DNA of 22,529 nt from JBJXHB01 sp046160725 (GCA_046160725.1 JBJXHB010000497.1:1-22529), one strand, 5' to 3'. Shown: positions 8,132 through 15,589, counted from the stretch's first letter. Notes: generated by a model not told the origin, from the sequence alone. Numbers and translations are program-made.

Positions 8132-9315
8132 CAGATGATCTCCAGCTCCGCCTTCAGGGCGCCGGCGCTCTTCATGCCCTGCAGGATGGTCAGCAGGTCC
8201 ATCGGTGTCGCGCCCAGTGCGTTCAGCGCCTTCACCACGTCGGTCAGCCGTGCGCCTGCCGGCAGCTGGATGATGTTGCCGCCGGACTGGGCAATCGAGA
8301 TGTCGGCCTTCTCGGCCTGCACCGTCTGGCCCTGTGACAGCGGCCCGGGCTGGCTGACCACCGGCGTCGACGAGATGGTCACGCTCAGCGAGCCATGGGC
8401 CACGGCGCAAGCCGACAGCGTCACCGCCTCATTCATCACCACCGAGCCGCTGCGGGCGTTGATGGTGACCCGCGCCGCCGGACGGCTGCGGGTGACCGGA
8501 AGGTCCTCGATGTCGGCCAGGAAGGCCACGCGCTGTCCCGGCGCCTGCGGTGCCCGCACGCGCACCACGCGGCCGTCCATGGCCTCGGCGGTGCCCTCGC
8601 CCTTGGCGGCATTGATGGCCTGCGCCACGGCGCGCGCGGTGTTGAAGTCCGCCGCGTCCAGATTCAGCTCCACATGCTCGCCGCTGTTCAGCGGCGAGGC
8701 CACGCTGCGCTCGACCGACGCGCCCTGCGGTATGCGGCCGACCGACAGGTGGTTGATCTGCACCTTGGACCCGCCGGCAGCGGCACCGGCGCCGCCGACG
8801 ATCAGGTTGCCCTGTGCGATGGCGTAGATCTGGCCGTCAGCGCCCTTCAGCGGGGTGGCCACCAGCGTGCCGCCGCGCAGGCTCTTGGCATTGCCCATCG
8901 ACGACACCGCAATGTCCAGACGCTGGCCGGGCTGGGCGAACGGCGGCAGGTCGGTGGTGATGATCACGCCGGCCACGTTGCGCGGCTGGATCGAGATGCC
9001 CGGCGGCAGCACCACGCCCATCTGCTCGAGCATGGCCCGCAGGCTCTCGGTGGTGAACGGCGCCTGGGTGGCCTGGTCGCCCGTGCCGTCCAGCCCCACC
9101 ACCAGGCCGAAGCCCACCAGCTGGTTGTGGCGCACACCCTGCACCGAGGCCAGCTCCTTGATGCGCTGCGAGCCCTGCGCGGGAGCCGGCCACCACAGCG
9201 CGGCCCCAGCCAGCCACAACGCCACCAGCACCAGCGCACGCAGCCGGCGCTCGGCACGAGGCAGACGGATGAAGTTGAGCATCGGCGGCCGCACCGGTGT
9301 TGGCAAGGCGGTCAT
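8131..9315 (-). CDS. flgI: FlgI, flagellar P-ring protein
   Basis: About 394 residues. A Sec signal peptide is visible: basic residues RLPRAERRLR, hydrophobic ALVLVALWLAGAALWW, then PAPAQG before SQRIKELASVQGVR, which matches the start of mature FlgI. Family hallmarks follow: GVRHNQLVGFGLVVGLDGTGD, NVAGVIITTDLPPFAQPGQRLDIAVSSMG (read from about residue 107), VPITVSQP-like STPVVSQPGPLSQG, and the C-terminal LTDVVKALNALGATPMDLLTILQGMKSAGALKAELEII. It assembles into the P-ring in the peptidoglycan layer around the rod, aided by FlgA. The start at 9315 overlaps the flgH stop by one base (TGATG). A second ATG at 9282 would give a shorter and more typical signal peptide and cannot be excluded. Confidence 0.95.
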   Translation of the reverse strand: MTALPTPVRPPMLNFIRLPRAERRLRALVLVALWLAGAALWWPAPAQGSQRIKELASVQGVRHNQLVGFGLVVGLDGTGDQATQAPFTTESLRAMLEQMGVVLPPGISIQPRNVAGVIITTDLPPFAQPGQRLDIAVSSMGNAKSLRGGTLVATPLKGADGQIYAIAQGNLIVGGAGAAAGGSKVQINHLSVGRIPQGASVERSVASPLNSGEHVELNLDAADFNTARAVAQAINAAKGEGTAEAMDGRVVRVRAPQAPGQRVAFLADIEDLPVTRSRPAARVTINARSGSVVMNEAVTLSACAVAHGSLSVTISSTPVVSQPGPLSQGQTVQAEKADISIAQSGGNIIQLPAGARLTDVVKALNALGATPMDLLTILQGMKSAGALKAELEII

Positions 9316-10052
9316 CAGATCGGCCACAGGTTGAGGAAGAAGCGCGACAGCCAGCCCATGGACTGGGCCTCGGCCTGCTGGCCGCGGCCGCGCTGCTCGA
9401 TGCGGACATTGGCGATCGACGTGCTGGCGATGGTGTTGCCCGGGGCGATCGAGCGCGGGTCGATCTGGCCGGAGAAGCGCAGCACGTCGACGTTGGCATT
9501 GACGCCGATCTGCTTCTCGCCGGCGATCAGCAGGTGGCCGTTGGGCAGCACCTGCTGCACGACCGCGGTGATGGTGCCGCTGAAGTCGTTGCTGTTCTCG
9601 GTCGTACCCTTGCCGCTGAAGGTGTTGCTGTTGCTGGCCGTGACGCCGGCGCGGCCGAAGCTGTTGCTCTTGATGCCGGGCAGTGCGCTGATGTTCGCGT
9701 CGAGTTCGCCGCCCTTGTCCACCGTGGAGGTGGACTTCTGCGTCGCCGACACCTTCTCGGTGATCTGCACCGTCACCGTGTCGCCGGCCAGGCGTGCGCG
9801 GTGGCCTTCGAACAGCGGCCGGTAGCGGTCGGCCTGGTAGATGCCACCGTTGACGGGCGGCGCCGGCAGCGCCGCGTGCGGCGACACCGCGGCCACCGAC
9901 ATCGGCTGCACCGCCGGCGCCACATCGACCTTGGGCAGCGGATAGAAGGTGGTGCAGCCGGAGGCCGAGCACAAGGCGGCGACGAGGGCAAGCATGTGCA
10001 GGCAACCTTTCGCGTGGGTCACGATGTCGACAGTGCGGTCCGGTGAAGGCAT
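9315..10052 (-). CDS. flgH: FlgH, flagellar L-ring lipoprotein
   Basis: About 245 residues. An N-terminal lipoprotein signal is visible: MLALVAALCSASGC, with the predicted lipidated cysteine at residue 33. The -3 position is Ala, not the usual Leu, so the lipobox is slightly atypical. Mature-domain hallmarks include GGIYQADRYRPLFEGHRARLAGDTVTVQITEKVSA, a stretch of alternating N/S/T residues (ASNSNTFSGKGTTENSNDFSG), and the C-terminal VDVLRFSGQIDPRSIAPGNTIAST. FlgH forms the L-ring in the outer membrane. The ATG at 10052 shares one base with the flgG stop. A GTG at residue 11 would give a shorter signal peptide and is an alternative start. The frame stays open far upstream, but that extension has no FlgH character. 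Confidence 0.95.
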   Translation of the reverse strand: MPSPDRTVDIVTHAKGCLHMLALVAALCSASGCTTFYPLPKVDVAPAVQPMSVAAVSPHAALPAPPVNGGIYQADRYRPLFEGHRARLAGDTVTVQITEKVSATQKSTSTVDKGGELDANISALPGIKSNSFGRAGVTASNSNTFSGKGTTENSNDFSGTITAVVQQVLPNGHLLIAGEKQIGVNANVDVLRFSGQIDPRSIAPGNTIASTSIANVRIEQRGRGQQAEAQSMGWLSRFFLNLWPI

Positions 10053-10834
10053 CAACCGAGCTGCCCGAGGCGCTGCAGCATCTGGTCGGCGGCCTGGATG
10101 GCCTTGGAATTGATCTCGTAGGCGCGCTGGGTCTGGATCATCGCCACCAGTTCCTCGACGACGTTGACGTTGCTGCCCTCCAGCCGGCCCTGGGCCAGCG
10201 AGCCCAGGCCGTTGCTGTCGGGCGCGCCGGTGGCCGGCTGGCCGCTGGCCGCGCTCTCGGTGAAGAGGTTCTCGCCACGCGGCTCCAGACCGGCGGGGTT
10301 GATGAAGCTGGCCAACTGCAGCTGGCCGATGGTGGTCGGCGCAGCGGCACCGGGCGCCACCACCGACACCGTGCCGTCGCGGGCGATGGTGACGTTGGCA
10401 TTGGCCGCCACCGTGATGCCGGGCAGCACGGTGTATCCCTGGTTGGTGACCAGCTGGCCCTGGGCATTGAGCTTGAACGAGCCGTCGCGGGTGTAGGCCG
10501 TGCCGCCGTCGGGCAGCTGGACCTGGAAGAAGCCGTTGCCCATCACGGCGACGTCGAAGCCGTTGCCGGTCTCCTGGATCGCACCCTGACTGAAGTTGCG
10601 GGCCACGCCGGTGGTCTTGACGCCCAGCCCGAGCTGCAGGCCGATCGGCAGCTGCGTCTGGTCCGAGGTGTTGGCCCCGGCCTGGCGCAGGTTCTGGTAC
10701 ATCAGGTCCTCGAACATCGCGCGGGCGCGCTTGTAGCCCGTGGTGCCGGCGTTGGCGAGGTTGTGGGAGATGGAGTCCAGCTGCTGCTGCTGGGCCTCCA
10801 TGCCGGTTTTCGAGATCCACAGCGAACGCATCAT
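10052..10834 (-). CDS. flgG: FlgG, distal rod protein
   Basis: A 260-residue protein, the same length as well-studied FlgG. The N-terminus MMRSLWISKTGMEAQQQQL, followed by the axial motif SHNLANAGTTGYKRARAMFEDLMYQN, is diagnostic, as is LPIGLQLGLGVKTTGVARNFSQG. The C-terminus has SNVNVVEELVAMIQTQRAYEINSKAIQAADQMLQRLGQLG. FlgG makes the distal rod that passes through the P and L rings. The frame is open upstream to 10867, but ATG 10834 gives the conserved start. It lies 123 bp after flgF, the widest gap inside the operon, and that gap holds a strong hairpin. The following gene flgH overlaps it by one base. Confidence 0.96.
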   Translation of the reverse strand: MMRSLWISKTGMEAQQQQLDSISHNLANAGTTGYKRARAMFEDLMYQNLRQAGANTSDQTQLPIGLQLGLGVKTTGVARNFSQGAIQETGNGFDVAVMGNGFFQVQLPDGGTAYTRDGSFKLNAQGQLVTNQGYTVLPGITVAANANVTIARDGTVSVVAPGAAAPTTIGQLQLASFINPAGLEPRGENLFTESAASGQPATGAPDSNGLGSLAQGRLEGSNVNVVEELVAMIQTQRAYEINSKAIQAADQMLQRLGQLG

Positions 10835-10902
10835 GGTCAGAGACTCCGGCTCGGTTTCGAAGCCCATGATCGCCGCGACTTGAGTCCGGCCAAGGGTCGA
10901 TA

Positions 10903-10959
10903 AGCGGTGCCCTGCTGCGGCTTCTCGCGGGGCTTGCCCCGCGCGCCGCAGGCACCGCT
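10903..10959. repeat. Three-part inverted repeat (strong hairpin) between flgF and flgG
   Basis: Nested arms are visible: AGCGGTGCC (10903-10911) pairs with GGCACCGCT (10951-10959). TGCGGC (10916-10921) pairs with GCCGCA (10945-10950). CGCGGGG (10926-10932) pairs with CCCCGCG (10937-10943) across a four-base loop. The outer arm begins inside the flgF stop codon. In the minus-strand transcript it forms a long GC stem with no U-tract after it, so it is not a textbook intrinsic terminator. It may stabilise or attenuate the transcript between the proximal and distal rod genes, or belong to a dispersed palindromic repeat family. Confidence 0.7.
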
Positions 10960-11688
10960 ACATCGTGCTCGAGCCGAGCAGGCGTGAAGCCGACTGCTCG
11001 CGCTCCTGCGCCGTCTTGAGCATCTGCATCTGGTGCTCGAACTGGCGCGACGCGGCGATCATGGCCACCATGGTCTCGACCGGGCTGACGTTGCTGCCCT
11101 CCAGCGCGCCGCCCTGCACCTTGGCCGCCGGGTCGGCCGGCAGCTCGCCCTCGGCGGCACGGAACAGGCCGTCCGTGCCGCGGGTGAGCGGCGCCTCCGG
11201 CGTCACCAGCTTCAGCCGGCCCACCACCTGCGGCCGGCCGTTGCCGACCTTGGCGGTGACGGAGCCGTCCGCTGCCACGCCCAGTTCGGCGCGATCCGGC
11301 AGCGTGATCGGGCCGCCATCACCCAGCACCGGCAGACCGTGCGAGGTGACGAGCTGGCCCTCCGGGCTGCGCTCGAAGGCGCCAGCGCGGGTATAGGCCT
11401 CGGTGCCGTCGGGCGCCTGCACCGCCATCCAGGCACGGCCCAGCGGCGCCACGTCCAGCGGCCGACCGGTGGCCTGCACCGGGCCGGGTGTCGCGTCGTA
11501 GCCCGGGGTGGACTCGAGGGTGTAGACCCGTGTCGAAGCACCGTCGCCAACCACCGGTACCGCGCGGAAGGCGGTCAGGTCGGCCTTGAAGCCGGGCGTC
11601 TGCGCATTGGCCAGGTTGTGCGCCAACCCTCCTGGCGCTGCATCGTGGCCTTGGCCCCGCTCATGGCGAGGAAGATCATGCGGTCCAT
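10958..11688 (-). CDS. flgF: FlgF, proximal rod protein, with an apparent one-base frameshift near its start
   Basis: Two pieces in different frames make one FlgF. The first runs from ATG 11688 and reads MDRMIFLAMSGAKATMQRQE, the typical FlgF N-terminus, after an AAGG ribosome site. It then shifts and stops after 37 codons. The second, open from 11626 to the TAG at 10958, begins LAHNLANAQTPGFKADLTAF and ends with GSNVSPVETMVAMIAASRQFEHQMQMLKTAQ, both classical axial-protein motifs. Restoring one G in the GGG at 11627-11629 gives QRQEGLAHNLANAQTPGF and a normal protein of about 243 residues. Without the shift, only a TTG at 11626 with no usable ribosome spacing could start the rest, and it would lack the N-terminal helix needed for rod assembly. 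The cause is either a sequencing error or a real mutation. FlgF is needed for rod assembly, so error is more likely. Confidence 0.85.
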
Positions 11689-11726
11689 GCGGTGGCGCCT
11701 TCAGCTCAAGTGGATCAGGACCACGC

Positions 11727-12989
11727 TCAGCGCAGGTTCACCAGCGTCTGCAGCACCTCGTCCTCGGTGCGGATGGTCTGGGCGTTGGCCTGGTAGGACC
11801 GTTGCGCCGTGATCATGGCCACCAGCTCGCCCGTGAGGTCGACGTTGGACTCCTCCAGCGCGCCGGACTGCAGCACGCCGAAGTTGCCCTGGCCCGGCGC
11901 GCCGACCACCGGGTCGCCGCTGGCGAAGCTGGACGACCAGGCATTGCCGCCCAGCGGCTGCAGGCCCTGCGGGTTGCGGAACGAGGCCAGCACGACCTGG
12001 CCCGCGGCCTTGTCCTGGCCGTTGGAGTACTGCGCCTTGAGCACGCCGCTGGCATCGATGTTGACGCCGGTCAGCTGCCCGGGCGCGTAACCGTCCTGCG
12101 ACAGGTCGGTGATCGAGAACGCCGCCCCGTACTGGGTGGCCGAGGTCAGGTCCAGGGCGATGCCCGGTATGGTCAGCGACGTGCCGCCGCTGGGCAGCGT
12201 GATCGCCGGGATGTCGATGGATACCGTGCTCGTTGGCGCGGACAAGGACCCCCCGTTGGCGTTGAACACCATCTGCGTCACCCGCTGCGGCGCACCGGTG
12301 CCATCGGTCAGGATCGAACCGCCCGGTGTCCTGACGTAGACGTTCCAGGTGTCGGTGGCCGCCTTCTGGAAGTAGAAGGTCAGCGCGACCGCCTGCCCCT
12401 TGTCGTCGAACACGGTCAACGAAGTGGCGTTGTTGTAGGTGCCGACCGCATTGAAGTCGATGGCCGGCCCGCTGCTGGGCGCCGTCACGGCGTGCTGGGC
12501 ATCCAGGTTCATCTCGATGTCGATGCTGGTCGTCGCCGCCGGCGCCACGCCGGCGGTGGGCAGCTGGATCGGCGTGATCGACGACGGGATGATGGTGCCG
12601 CTCGCGTCGGCGGCATAGCCCAGCAGCGATCGGCCCTGCGCATTGGTCAGGTTGCCCAGCTTGTCGATCTGGAACTGGCCGTTGCGGGTGTACAGCGTGC
12701 TGCCGCCACCGTCGAGCTGAAAGAAGCCGTTGCCATTGAGCGCCAGGTCGAGCGCGCTCTCCGTGGTGACGATATTGCCCTGTGTGAACTGCTGGCTGAC
12801 CGCGGCCACACTGACGCCAATGCCCACCGCGCTGGCACCGCCGCCGTTGATGGCATTGGCATAGACGTCGGCGAACTCGGCACGCGACGCCTTGGATCCA
12901 AAGGTGTTGGCGTTGGCGATGTTGTTGCCGATGACGTTGAGGTTCTTGCTGGTGGAGTTGAGGCCGGACAGGCCTTGCTGGAACGACAT
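11727..12989 (-). CDS. flgE: FlgE, flagellar hook protein
   Basis: A 420-residue hook subunit. N-terminus MSFQQGLSGLNSTSKNLNVI is followed by GNNIANANTFGSKASRAEFADVY; later landmarks are GNGFFQLDGGGSTLYTRNGQF and the C-terminal SNVDLTGELVAMITAQRSYQANAQTIRTEDEVLQTLVNLR. The central region (about 140-330) is Ala/Thr/Ser-rich, matching the exposed hook domains. AGGAG lies 6 bases upstream of the ATG. It polymerises under the FlgD cap into the universal joint between rod and filament. It is 71 bp downstream of flgD and 38 bp upstream of the flgF start. Length is close to the family norm. Confidence 0.96.
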   Translation of the reverse strand: MSFQQGLSGLNSTSKNLNVIGNNIANANTFGSKASRAEFADVYANAINGGGASAVGIGVSVAAVSQQFTQGNIVTTESALDLALNGNGFFQLDGGGSTLYTRNGQFQIDKLGNLTNAQGRSLLGYAADASGTIIPSSITPIQLPTAGVAPAATTSIDIEMNLDAQHAVTAPSSGPAIDFNAVGTYNNATSLTVFDDKGQAVALTFYFQKAATDTWNVYVRTPGGSILTDGTGAPQRVTQMVFNANGGSLSAPTSTVSIDIPAITLPSGGTSLTIPGIALDLTSATQYGAAFSITDLSQDGYAPGQLTGVNIDASGVLKAQYSNGQDKAAGQVVLASFRNPQGLQPLGGNAWSSSFASGDPVVGAPGQGNFGVLQSGALEESNVDLTGELVAMITAQRSYQANAQTIRTEDEVLQTLVNLR

Positions 12990-13060
12990 GCGGAGCTCCT
13001 GGGGGTGAGGGTGGTCTGGAGAACAAATGCAGTCGTCGGCGACGCAGCGCCGACGGTGGA

Positions 13061-13729
13061 TCAGTTGAAGGCGCGCGCGGCGGCGTAGTCCACCGCGCCA
13101 CGATCACGCAGTTCGACGACCAGGCGTCCGCCATCGGCATACACGGCGTCGACCGTATCGGTCACCAGGGTGCGCGCCGGCACCACCTGGCCGCCCTTGG
13201 TCCGGGCCTCGACGCTGAAGCGCAGGCCCTCCGGCGCGCCGGGCGGCGCGGTCCAGTCGAAGCCGTGACGCCCGGTGCTTGTGGCGCCCTGGTCGACCCT
13301 GCCGACGACGCGGCCGGTCGCATCCTTTATCGTGATGGTGACGAAGTCGGCCGGGCTGTCCAGCTCGAAACCGCCGCTGGCCACGCCGGTGTCGTCGGGC
13401 ACCAGGTTGTCGCCGGCCAGCATCACGTCGCGTCCGACCAGCGCGGCGGCCTGCAGCGTCTGCATCTGGGTCAGCAGGCCGCTCATCTCGCCCATGGTGG
13501 TGTTCAGCTTGGAGATGCCGGAGACCGTGTTGATCTGCGCCATCTGGCTCGTCACCTCGGCGTTGTCCATCGGGTTGAGCGGGTCCTGGTTCTGCATCTG
13601 CGCGACCAGCATCTTCAGAAAGCGCTCGCCGGTTTCGTCGACCGTGCTGGGGCCGGTGCGGTTGGCGCCCAGCAGCGTGTTCAGGGCATCGTTGCCCGCG
13701 GTGGCCGAGGTGGCGGAAGTGGTGTTCAT
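13061..13729 (-). CDS. flgD: FlgD, hook cap / hook assembly protein
   Basis: A 222-residue scaffolding protein. The conserved N-terminal segment FLKMLVAQMQNQDPLNPMDN, followed by VTSQMAQINTVSGISKLN (about residues 37-78), is the FlgD signature. The C-terminal part (about 105-220) has the FlgD Ig-like/tudor fold pattern: VTIKDATGRVVGRVDQG and GRHGFDWTAPPGAPEGLRFSVEAR. FlgD caps the growing hook while FlgE subunits add beneath it and is then discarded. It starts 13 bp after flgC with an AGAGAG-type ribosome site. The protein ends in RDRGAVDYAAARAFN, slightly longer than compact family members. Confidence 0.95.
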   Translation of the reverse strand: MNTTSATSATAGNDALNTLLGANRTGPSTVDETGERFLKMLVAQMQNQDPLNPMDNAEVTSQMAQINTVSGISKLNTTMGEMSGLLTQMQTLQAAALVGRDVMLAGDNLVPDDTGVASGGFELDSPADFVTITIKDATGRVVGRVDQGATSTGRHGFDWTAPPGAPEGLRFSVEARTKGGQVVPARTLVTDTVDAVYADGGRLVVELRDRGAVDYAAARAFN

Positions 13730-13742
13730 GGTTCTCTCTTGA

Positions 13743-14150
13743 TCAGACCTGGCCGAGCTGCAGCGTCTTCAGAAGAAGCGTGCGCGCGGTGTTCATCAGC
13801 TCGAGATTGTTCTGGTACGAGCGCGAGGCAGAAATCATGTTGACCATCTCCTCCACCGGGTTGACGTTGCTGTAAGTCACGTAGCCTTCGGCATCGGCGC
13901 CGGGATGCTTGGGGTCGTGCACCCGGCGGCCCTCGGTGTTGTCCTCCACGACGTTGCTGACGCGCACGCCGGCCGCGCCGGCGCCGCCCACCAGGTGGGT
14001 CTGGAACACCACCTGCCGTGCCTTGTAGGCATTGCCGTCGGGCCCGGCCACGGTGTCGGCATTGGCCAGGTTGGAGGCGACGACGTTCAGGCGCTGCGAC
14101 TGCGCGCTGACGGCGCTGCCGGAGACCTCGAAGATGCGGGCCAGGCTCAT
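13743..14150 (-). CDS. flgC: FlgC, proximal rod protein
   Basis: A 135-residue rod subunit, the usual length. The start MSLARIFEVSGSAVSAQSQR runs into LNVVASNLANADTVAGPDGNAY, the FlgC-type axial motif. The end VNPVEEMVNMISASRSYQNN precedes LELMNTARTLLLKTLQLGQV. The conserved HPGADAEGYVTYSNVN stretch is present. AAGGAG sits 7 bases before the ATG. FlgB, FlgC and FlgF form the proximal rod in the periplasm and are exported by the type III apparatus without a cleaved signal. It lies 52 bp after flgB and 13 bp before flgD. Confidence 0.96.
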   Translation of the reverse strand: MSLARIFEVSGSAVSAQSQRLNVVASNLANADTVAGPDGNAYKARQVVFQTHLVGGAGAAGVRVSNVVEDNTEGRRVHDPKHPGADAEGYVTYSNVNPVEEMVNMISASRSYQNNLELMNTARTLLLKTLQLGQV

Positions 14151-14202
14151 GGGTCGGCTCCTTGGTGATCAGTGGGGGTGCAGGTCCGGCGGGCCGCGCC
14201 CG

Positions 14203-14619
14203 TCAGCCCTGGTTGTGGCTCTTCATGGCGTCCAGCAGCGACTTCACGCTGCCGTTGATGAAGCGCAGCGTGGCCTCGTAGCGCACCGCGTTGTCGCCGG
14301 CGGCGGCACGCTCGCGGTCCATGTCCACGGTGTTGCCGTCCAGGTTGTCCTGGGCCGGCAAGGCATACAGCAGGTTCGGCTCGCTGCGCGCGCCGATGGC
14401 CGCGGCCAGGTGGCCGGGCCGCGTGGCAGCCAGCGCGGGCGCGCCGCCGGGTCCGGCCGCGCCGGTGGCCTCGCGCAGGGCGCGGCCGAAATCCATGTCC
14501 CGCGCCTTGTAGCCGGGGGTGTCGGCGTTGGCGATGTTGCTGGCCAGCAGCCGGTGCCGCTCGGCGCGCAGCACCAGGGCCTGGGCCTGGAAGTTCAGCG
14601 TGTCCGACAAGCGTTGCAT
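14203..14619 (-). CDS. flgB: FlgB, proximal rod protein, first gene of the rod-hook operon
   Basis: A 138-residue protein with MQRLSDTLNFQAQALVLRAE, then RHRLLASNIANADTPGYKAR (the classical rod motif) and DMDFGRALREA. The C-terminal half has NTVDMDRERAAAGDNAVRYEATLRFINGSVKSLLDAMK, matching FlgB's conserved DMDxE(M/R)AxxxxNxxxY pattern. The frame is open upstream to 15537, but that extension is antisense to flgA and unlike FlgB. ATG 14619 has GGAG 8 bases upstream. Being the first gene, its promoter should lie in the 132-bp divergent region shared with flgA. Confidence 0.95.
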   Translation of the reverse strand: MQRLSDTLNFQAQALVLRAERHRLLASNIANADTPGYKARDMDFGRALREATGAAGPGGAPALAATRPGHLAAAIGARSEPNLLYALPAQDNLDGNTVDMDRERAAAGDNAVRYEATLRFINGSVKSLLDAMKSHNQG

Positions 14620-14751
14620 GTTGAGGCTCCTGCCCTGGTCGGGGACACAGGGCCAATCGATTGTGGGCAACGGGTCTGTCAGACCTGAGCCGGAAAAGGC
14701 CGGTGCCGACCCCGCATTTCCCGCCCTGCCCGGACAGCGCTTGCAGCGACC
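14620..14751. promoter_or_regulatory. Divergent flgB / flgA intergenic control region
   Basis: This 132-bp region lies between the start codons of flgB (minus) and flgA (plus), so it must hold the promoters or operators for both. A 13-bp inverted repeat, GGTCTG-T-CAGACC, occupies 14673-14685 near the middle and is a candidate operator. I found no convincing sigma-54 (GG-N10-GC) or sigma-28 element on either strand. By analogy with other betaproteobacteria, class II activation by FlhDC or a similar activator is expected, but no clear binding site could be recognised. Confidence 0.55.
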
Positions 14752-15534
14752 ATGCCGGCCGTGAAGCCTTCCAGATATCTGCCCCAGCCAAACGCGTCGC
14801 CTACCGCGATGCCTGGCCGGTGGCATGCCCGGCCGCTGGCCAGCCTGGTGACGCTGGTGGTGCTGGTTTGGGCCGGCCCGATCTGGGCGCAGGCGGTGGT
14901 GCCGGTTGACCTGCCCCTGGCACCGCTGGCGGCACAGTTGCAGGCCATGGCGCGAGCCGCGGCTGGCGGTGCGCCCGGCCTGCGAGTTGAGGTCGAAGTC
15001 GGGCAGTTGGACCCGCGTCTGAAGCTGGCCGCCTGCCCGAATATCCAGCCCAGCCTGCCACCGGGCGGCCGGTTGTGGGGACGCAGCCGCATCACGCTGC
15101 AGTGCGTCGGTGGGCCGGTGGCCTGGCGCACCTGGCTGCCGGTGACCGTACGCATCCACGGGCCCGCTCCGGTGGCCGCCCTTGCCCTGCCGGCCGGCAC
15201 CGTGCTGCAGCGGGCCCAGATGACGCTGGCGGAGGTCGAGTACACCGCCGTGGCCCAGCCACCCGTGGCGCCGGACCGGCTGGCCGGACGGCAGCTCGTG
15301 CGGGCCGTGGCCGCAGGCGAGGCCCTGCGCGACGCCGACCTGCGCAGCCGCATCTGGTTCCAGGGTGGCGAGACGGTCCGGGTGGTGGCGGTGGGCGACG
15401 GCTATGCCGTCAGCACCGAGGGCGTCGCCGAGACACCGGGGCTGGACGGCCAGCCGGTGCGGGTGCGCCCCGGCACCGGCAAGGTGGTGCAGGGCCGTGC
15501 CGTCGGCCCCCGCCAGGTGGAACTGAGCTTGTGA
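14752..15534 (+). CDS. flgA: FlgA, periplasmic P-ring assembly chaperone
   Basis: A 260-residue exported protein. An N-terminal signal sequence is seen: HARPLASLVTLVVLVWAGPIWAQA ends near residue 48 (shown here only to mark the hydrophobic core at about 29-45). The mature part has VEVEVGQLDPRLKLAACPNIQP, with the typical early cysteine, and a second cysteine in RSRITLQCVGG. The SAF-like C-terminal domain (about 135-260) contains VPAGTVL-like LALPAGTVLQRAQMTLAEVEY, GRQLVRAVAAGEALRDADLR and GQPVRVRPGTGKVVQGRAVG. FlgA binds FlgI in the periplasm to help P-ring formation. ATG 14809 (residue 20) is an equally plausible start; neither has a strong ribosome site. Transcribed away from flgB. Confidence 0.93.
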   Translation: MPAVKPSRYLPQPNASPTAMPGRWHARPLASLVTLVVLVWAGPIWAQAVVPVDLPLAPLAAQLQAMARAAAGGAPGLRVEVEVGQLDPRLKLAACPNIQPSLPPGGRLWGRSRITLQCVGGPVAWRTWLPVTVRIHGPAPVAALALPAGTVLQRAQMTLAEVEYTAVAQPPVAPDRLAGRQLVRAVAAGEALRDADLRSRIWFQGGETVRVVAVGDGYAVSTEGVAETPGLDGQPVRVRPGTGKVVQGRAVGPRQVELSL

Positions 15535-15574
15535 CAATCCGCATGAGTGGCCCGCCCGGCGCCGCCATACCCCT

Positions 15575-15589
15575 CAACCCGGGGGGTTG
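15575..15589 (+). terminator. Weak hairpin downstream of flgA
   Basis: CAACCC (15575-15580) and GGGTTG (15584-15589) can pair across GGG, 41 bases past the flgA stop and 24 bases before the flgM promoter -35 element. No T-run follows. It may weakly separate flgA from flgM transcription; evidence is limited to the stem. Confidence 0.3.

Noticed and set aside
8132..8410. N-terminal extension of FlgJ
   Set aside because: The frame is open, but this part overlaps the conserved end of flgI in another frame and has no FlgJ-like sequence. The ATG at 8131 matches the family start.
11624..11634. Programmed ribosomal -1 frameshift in flgF stimulated by AGGAGG
   Set aside because: A -1 slip would give the right protein, and an AGGAGG sits at the spot, but there is no tandem slippery heptamer or downstream structure, and no flgF is known to need one. 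A one-base deletion or sequencing error is simpler.
14620..14751. Sigma-54 promoter for flgB or flgA
   Set aside because: Near matches such as GGCACCGGCCTTTTCC lack the required GG-N10-GC spacing and bases.
14620..15537. N-terminal extension of FlgB
   Set aside because: The extension is antisense to flgA, which has a signal peptide and SAF domain. The conserved FlgB start is at 14619.
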